A stretch of DNA of 7,943 bases from contig JAFGOU010000389.1 in the NCBI GenBank assembly GCA_016926315.1, forward strand, positions 1 to 7,943, given 5' to 3'. The position numbers and the translations under genes are program-made. Of the stretch, positions 5,287 to 7,943 are shown piece after piece. The notes under the pieces are model-generated. The model was not told the origin of the DNA. It saw nothing but the letters and a program-made list of their open reading frames with translations, and searched no databases. How positions within the stretch are numbered: position 1 is the first letter of the stretch; each line of letters begins with the position of its first letter. This DNA is from Chitinispirillaceae bacterium. GTDB lineage: Bacteria; Fibrobacterota; Chitinivibrionia; Chitinivibrionales; Chitinispirillaceae.

Positions 5287-6261
5287 TCACCCCAGTACGG
5301 TATCGTTCGCCAGGTAATTCTTCACGTAGTCCCCAACCGCGTCTTCCAGGCTCATGCACTGATGATCGCACCCCGCCTTGCGCAGTTTCGACAGTTCGGC
5401 GCAGGTGTAATACTGGTATTTGTCGCGGATCGCTTCGGGCATGGGGATGTACTCGATCTTCGGCTTTTTACCCGCGGCGGCAAACAGGGACCTTGCGATA
5501 TCGTTCCATGAGCGGGCAACCCCGGTGCCGATGTTGAAAATACCGTTGGCCTGCGGATGGTCGAGGAAAAACAGGGTCATCTCCAGCGCGTCCTTGATGT
5601 AGATAAAGTCGCGCTTCTGTTCCCCGTCGACATAGTCCGGGCGATGGGATTTGAACAGGCGCATGACGTTTTTATCGCGGACATCGGGATATGCTTTGTT
5701 AATAACGCTGCGCATGTCGCCCTTGTGCTGCTCGTTGGGGCCGAAGACGTTGAAGAATTTGAGGCCGACCATCTGTTTAAGCCAGCCCTTGCGAAGGGCG
5801 TAGAGATCGAACAGGTGCTTTGAATAGCCGTACATGTTAAGCGGCCGAAGGGTGTGGAGCGCGGATTCGTCGTCCGTATACCCCTGGCTGCCGTCACCAT
5901 AGGTAGCTGCGCTCGAGGCATAGACCAGGCGGGTGCCTGCGTGATGCTCCCGCCACGCAGCGATGCGCATGGTGTACCGGTAGTTGTTCTCAATGAGAAA
6001 GTCCGCGTTTCGTTCGGTGGTTGCAGAGCACGCGCCCAGGTGGAGGATCGCTTCGACCGAATTGCCGAAATCCCCGCGTTCAAGCCGGGTGATGAATTCC
6101 TGCCGGTCCAGATAGTCCGTGAAGGTAAGCGGAACCAGGTTCTTCCATTTCTCAGATTCCCCGAGGTGGTCTACCACGAGGATGTCGGTGATCCCCTTCT
6201 GGTTCAGCCGCCAGACAAGCGCGCTGCCGATAAAACCTGATCCGCCGGTGATGATGATCAT
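5287..6261 (-). CDS. hldD: ADP-L-glycero-D-manno-heptose 6-epimerase HldD
   Basis: This enzyme performs the last step of nucleotide-heptose synthesis, converting ADP-D-glycero-D-manno-heptose to ADP-L-glycero-D-manno-heptose in the cytoplasm. It has 324 residues (E. coli 310) and is an extended short-chain dehydrogenase. Seen: the cofactor motif GGSGFIGS (6-13), the HldD-typical HLGACSATTE (74-83), ASSAATYG (115-122), catalytic Y-x-x-x-K as YGYSK (Tyr144, Lys148), and NVFGPNEQHKGDMRSV (171-186) with Lys180, equivalent to the substrate-site lysine of the E. coli enzyme. The start is ATG 6261 with AGAAGGA about 8 bases upstream. It is transcribed toward gmhA-hldE but separated from them by about 1.6 kb of accessory genes lying downstream on its own strand. 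Its leader runs directly out of the inverted-repeat array at 6305-6727, so any upstream promoter would transcribe those repeats. Confidence 0.94.
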   Translation of the reverse strand: MIIITGGSGFIGSALVWRLNQKGITDILVVDHLGESEKWKNLVPLTFTDYLDRQEFITRLERGDFGNSVEAILHLGACSATTERNADFLIENNYRYTMRIAAWREHHAGTRLVYASSAATYGDGSQGYTDDESALHTLRPLNMYGYSKHLFDLYALRKGWLKQMVGLKFFNVFGPNEQHKGDMRSVINKAYPDVRDKNVMRLFKSHRPDYVDGEQKRDFIYIKDALEMTLFFLDHPQANGIFNIGTGVARSWNDIARSLFAAAGKKPKIEYIPMPEAIRDKYQYYTCAELSKLRKAGCDHQCMSLEDAVGDYVKNYLANDTVLG

Positions 6262-6304
6262 TGGTGTTTTCCTTCTGGTGCTTAGAAATAAAAAAAGAAT
6301 TGTT

Positions 6305-6727
6305 TAGCCACGGATCCACACGGATAATGCAAGATATAGTCGTTACGGTAAAAATCTAACTTTTTTGGTTATCCGTGAAAATCCGTGCGAATCCGCGGCA
6401 AAAACATACACAAAAACAAAGAAGCCGGTTAGCCACGGATCTTCACGGATGGACACGGATAAGAGAAAGTAGAGTTGTTTCGGATGAAACTATAATTTCT
6501 CTTTTTTTATCCGCGAGTATCCGCGCAAATCCGCGGCAAAAGTAATAAACAAAGAAGCAGGTCAGCCAAGGATACTTCGACTGCGCTCAATACAGGTCTT
6601 CACGGATCTACACGGATAAGACAAGATATAATTGTTACAGTAAAACTCTATCCTCTTTGTTTATCCGTGGTAATCCGTACCAATCCGCGGCTAAAAATTC
6701 TAACCAAAAAAGCAGATCAGCCAGGGT
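6305..6727. repeat. Three tandem copies of a modular inverted repeat (ATCCGTG/CACGGAT family)
   Basis: This gene-free stretch upstream of hldD contains three related units starting near 6305, 6430 and 6563, and the beginning of a fourth at about 6718. Each begins TAGCCACGGAT or close to it, continues with CACGGAT modules spaced exactly 10 bp apart, has an AT-rich loop of about 30-45 bases, and closes with TTATCCGTG, ATCCGTG and ATCCGCGGC modules, again at 10-bp spacing. An A-rich linker ending (A)AAGAAGC-GGT follows copies 1 and 2. The loops are also similar between copies, best seen between copies 1 and 3 (CAAGATATA followed by GTTAC-GTAAAA), so the array arose by duplication of the whole unit. 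Copy 1 has only two left-arm modules; copy 3 carries a 24-bp insertion. Such repeats may form long hairpins or bind protein. I recall similar ATCCGTG-type repeats in other bacterial genomes but cannot name the family with confidence. Confidence 0.9.
6574..6597. repeat. 24-bp insertion inside the third repeat copy
   Basis: Compared with copy 2 (AGCCACGGAT directly followed by CTTCACGGAT), copy 3 has 24 extra bases between the same two modules, beginning ACTTCGACTGCGCTCAA. The flanks resume exactly at the module boundary. Sequences of this TTCGACTGCGCTCA type are, to my recollection, dispersed short repeats in several bacterial groups, so this may be one small repeat nested in another. Confidence 0.6.
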
Positions 6728-6774
6728 ACCGTTTGTCGTTGAAAAAGATAGAACGCCGGGAATAACGGCCTTCA

Positions 6775-6978
6775 TCACAACGTGAAAACGTCACTCGTTT
6801 CTGCAGGAACTTCCGCCCCGGGACTACCCCGGTGCTCGAAGTTCTCGAGAAAAAGAAAAAATTCCCCAAGATCGTGTTTTCCGTCTTTCAAGGGTATGGA
6901 AATATCCCGTTGCCGGACCTGAGAATCCCATTGGAAATTCAGTCGGTCACTGCTGTTTTGGTGTTCTGGTGCTATCAT
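6775..6978 (-). CDS. Doubtful short ORF downstream of the truncated nucleotidyltransferase
   Basis: From ATG 6978 the frame gives 67 residues, with a GGAG about 10 bases upstream. The product is soluble and mixed in charge (for example RQRDISIPLKDGKHDLGEFF) with no motif I recognise. It starts 17 bp after the stop of the nucleotidyltransferase fragment. It could be a real small gene, a remnant of the lost part of that locus, or chance. Left of it, 6728-6774 holds nothing I can identify. Confidence 0.25.
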   Translation of the reverse strand: MIAPEHQNSSDRLNFQWDSQVRQRDISIPLKDGKHDLGEFFLFLENFEHRGSPGAEVPAETSDVFTL

Positions 6979-6995
6979 CGAAATACTTCTCCATG

Positions 6996-7181
6996 TCATA
7001 TTTCACGAACCAGGAATGCCATAGCCTTCCGTTTATCCTTCAACCGGGTAACAAAATCGATGTCTCTGGTTGCCTGTACATATCCGTAATCATATAACGA
7101 AAACGCTCCGATCACCGCATATTCGATGCGCTCTCTGGTGAAAAAGCCCGAAACGGCGTTAAATGTTTCTTTTAAACTCAC
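6996..7181 (-). pseudogene. Truncated AbiEii/DUF6036-like nucleotidyltransferase fragment
   Basis: The frame starts at GTG 7181 with AAAGGG 8 bases upstream and gives 61 residues. It opens with a helix (SLKETFNAVSGFFTRERIEY) followed by YAVIGAFSLYDYGYVQATRDIDF, matching the helix, strand, G-x-x-A-L ... R-x-T-x-D-I-D start of AbiEii-like nucleotidyltransferases, with both metal-binding aspartates of the DID motif. It then stops at TGA 6998-6996 where relatives continue for roughly another hundred residues. None of the three frames just downstream continues the fold recognisably, so a deletion rather than a simple frameshift is likely. It is a different sequence from the nucleotidyltransferase at 4452-4892, not a duplicate. 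The intact 5' end shows this unit once had its own translation start. Confidence 0.6.
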
Positions 7182-7305
7182 GGTGATATCCCTTTAAAGC
7201 TACTTGAGCGATGGTCAGAACCTTTTGTCCCCCTGCATTGTCATAAAATGCTCATTCGTCAGCGCTATTCTGTCGTTCGGTTCGACTTTATGTCGCCAGC
7301 CCTCA

Positions 7306-7943
7306 CTACCGCTTCTGCCCCACGCCGATGAATGAAGCCAGCACCTTAGCCAGCTCCCCCGCAGCATCCGCCGAGGGTAGCCGCACGGTCATCTTCACCG
7401 AACCGTCCCCATCGGTTTCAATGCTTTGCTTGAGCGCTTCGCCGACCTGCGCCACCAACTCCGGCGCGGGATCAGCCGCATGTGGAAGCAGCGAAGCGGC
7501 GAACGAGAACATGGCCGCGATTAGTTTCCCACCCGACTCCTCCACGCTGCGCCGGTGCGCCAGTCGCCGCGCCTCCTCTTCCACCCGCTGCCGCTCGCTT
7601 TCGTCTATCGCAGCCTCGGGCTTGTCCGCCACGAGCAGTTCGAGCCGCCGCTTGAGATTGTCAATACCGGTCGCAAGTTCAACCCTGGTGACATCGGATT
7701 CCAGGTCGAGCGCGGCCATCGACAGCTCCTTTTTCGCGGCCAGCGTCTTGAGCATATTTTCCTCGATGGTACCTTCGGTGACCATAAGGTATACCTGCAC
7801 CGGACGTTTCTGGCCCATGCGGTGGGCGCGGCCAATGCGCTGCTCGAGCACCGCCGGGTTCCACGGCAGGTCCACGTTGACCACCGTGTTTGCTGCCTGC
7901 AGGTTAAGACCCGTGGCCCCGGCATTGGTGGTGGTGAAAAATA
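7306..7943 (-). CDS. SNF2-family DEAD/DEAH helicase, C-terminal part
   Basis: The gene continues beyond the right edge; 212 codons are visible and the frame is open to the end. The visible part begins inside the second RecA-like domain: FFTTTNAGATGLNLQAANTV is helicase motif V, and EQRIGRAHRMGQKRPVQVY is motif VI with the arginine finger region (Q-R-x-G-R-x-H-R-x-G-Q), both hallmark Swi2/Snf2 sequences. After VTEGTIEENML, residues about 80-130 are charged and helical (DNLKRRLELLVADK, RQRVEEEARRLAHRR), probably coiled coil, followed by an alanine-rich segment and a final GSVKMTVRLPSADAAGELAK module. It probably acts as a DNA translocase in a RapA/HepA-like or defence-linked role; the ATPase half that would tell lies outside. 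The apparent start at GTG 7884 is only an internal valine. The 124 bp to the next gene (7182-7305) show no clear terminator. Confidence 0.9.
   Translation of the reverse strand, partial: FFTTTNAGATGLNLQAANTVVNVDLPWNPAVLEQRIGRAHRMGQKRPVQVYLMVTEGTIEENMLKTLAAKKELSMAALDLESDVTRVELATGIDNLKRRLELLVADKPEAAIDESERQRVEEEARRLAHRRSVEESGGKLIAAMFSFAASLLPHAADPAPELVAQVGEALKQSIETDGDGSVKMTVRLPSADAAGELAKVLASFIGVGQKR

Noticed and set aside
6305..6692. CRISPR array
   Set aside because: The units are about 125-155 bp apart, are inverted repeats internally, and their intervening sequences are similar to each other rather than unique spacers; no cas gene is nearby.
7679..7925. Alternative minus-strand ORFs inside the helicase
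   Set aside because: They are out of frame with the clear SNF2 motifs V and VI.

Overview
This window looks like chromosomal DNA from a Gram-negative bacterium that builds heptose-containing lipopolysaccharide. It carries three of the four activities that make ADP-L-glycero-D-manno-heptose: gmhA, a fused hldE and hldD. The long genes are GC-rich, and the genes between hldE and hldD are visibly more AT-rich. I cannot name the organism from sequence alone. An uncultured or deltaproteobacterium-like lineage is only a guess.

Layout, left to right. (a) 1-179 (+) is the C-terminal end of a multi-pass membrane protein, probably an MFS exporter. (b) 188-556 (-) is a membrane-anchored rhodanese-like protein whose catalytic cysteine position holds serine, lying downstream of (c) 610-1557 (-), a probable UDP-glucuronate 4-epimerase. 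(d) A 127-bp divergent intergenic region separates the epimerase from the overlapping pair gmhA (1685-2257, +) and hldE (2247-3659, +). (e) An AT-rich minus-strand islet at 3656-5161 holds a VapBC-type toxin-antitoxin pair, an AbiEii-like nucleotidyltransferase with an apparent 5' nonsense mutation, and an unidentified acidic small protein. A decayed reading frame (5154-5271) lies just upstream of it. (f) hldD (5287-6261, -) lies upstream of this islet on the same strand, so the heptose genes converge with accessory genes between them.

(g) From 6262 to about 6775 there is no convincing gene. Instead there are three tandem copies (about 125-155 bp apart) of an imperfect inverted repeat. Its arms are built from ATCCGTG/CACGGAT heptamers spaced exactly 10 bp apart, and the third copy carries a 24-bp insertion. 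(h) A second, truncated nucleotidyltransferase fragment (6996-7181, -), with a short doubtful ORF behind it, follows. (i) The window ends in the C-terminal part of a SNF2-family helicase (7306 to the end, -).

How the genes work together: GmhA isomerises sedoheptulose-7-phosphate, HldE phosphorylates the product and later adenylylates it, and HldD epimerises the resulting ADP-heptose for lipopolysaccharide core assembly. The phosphatase GmhB is not in this window. The sugar-nucleotide epimerase fits the same cell-surface polysaccharide theme. The toxin-antitoxin and nucleotidyltransferase genes look like accessory cargo in varying states of decay. The points most worth checking are the substituted HxGH motif of HldE, the cysteine-less rhodanese, and the repeat array. 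The mismatches in that array are mostly of the kind that would be G-U wobbles in RNA of the hldD sense strand.
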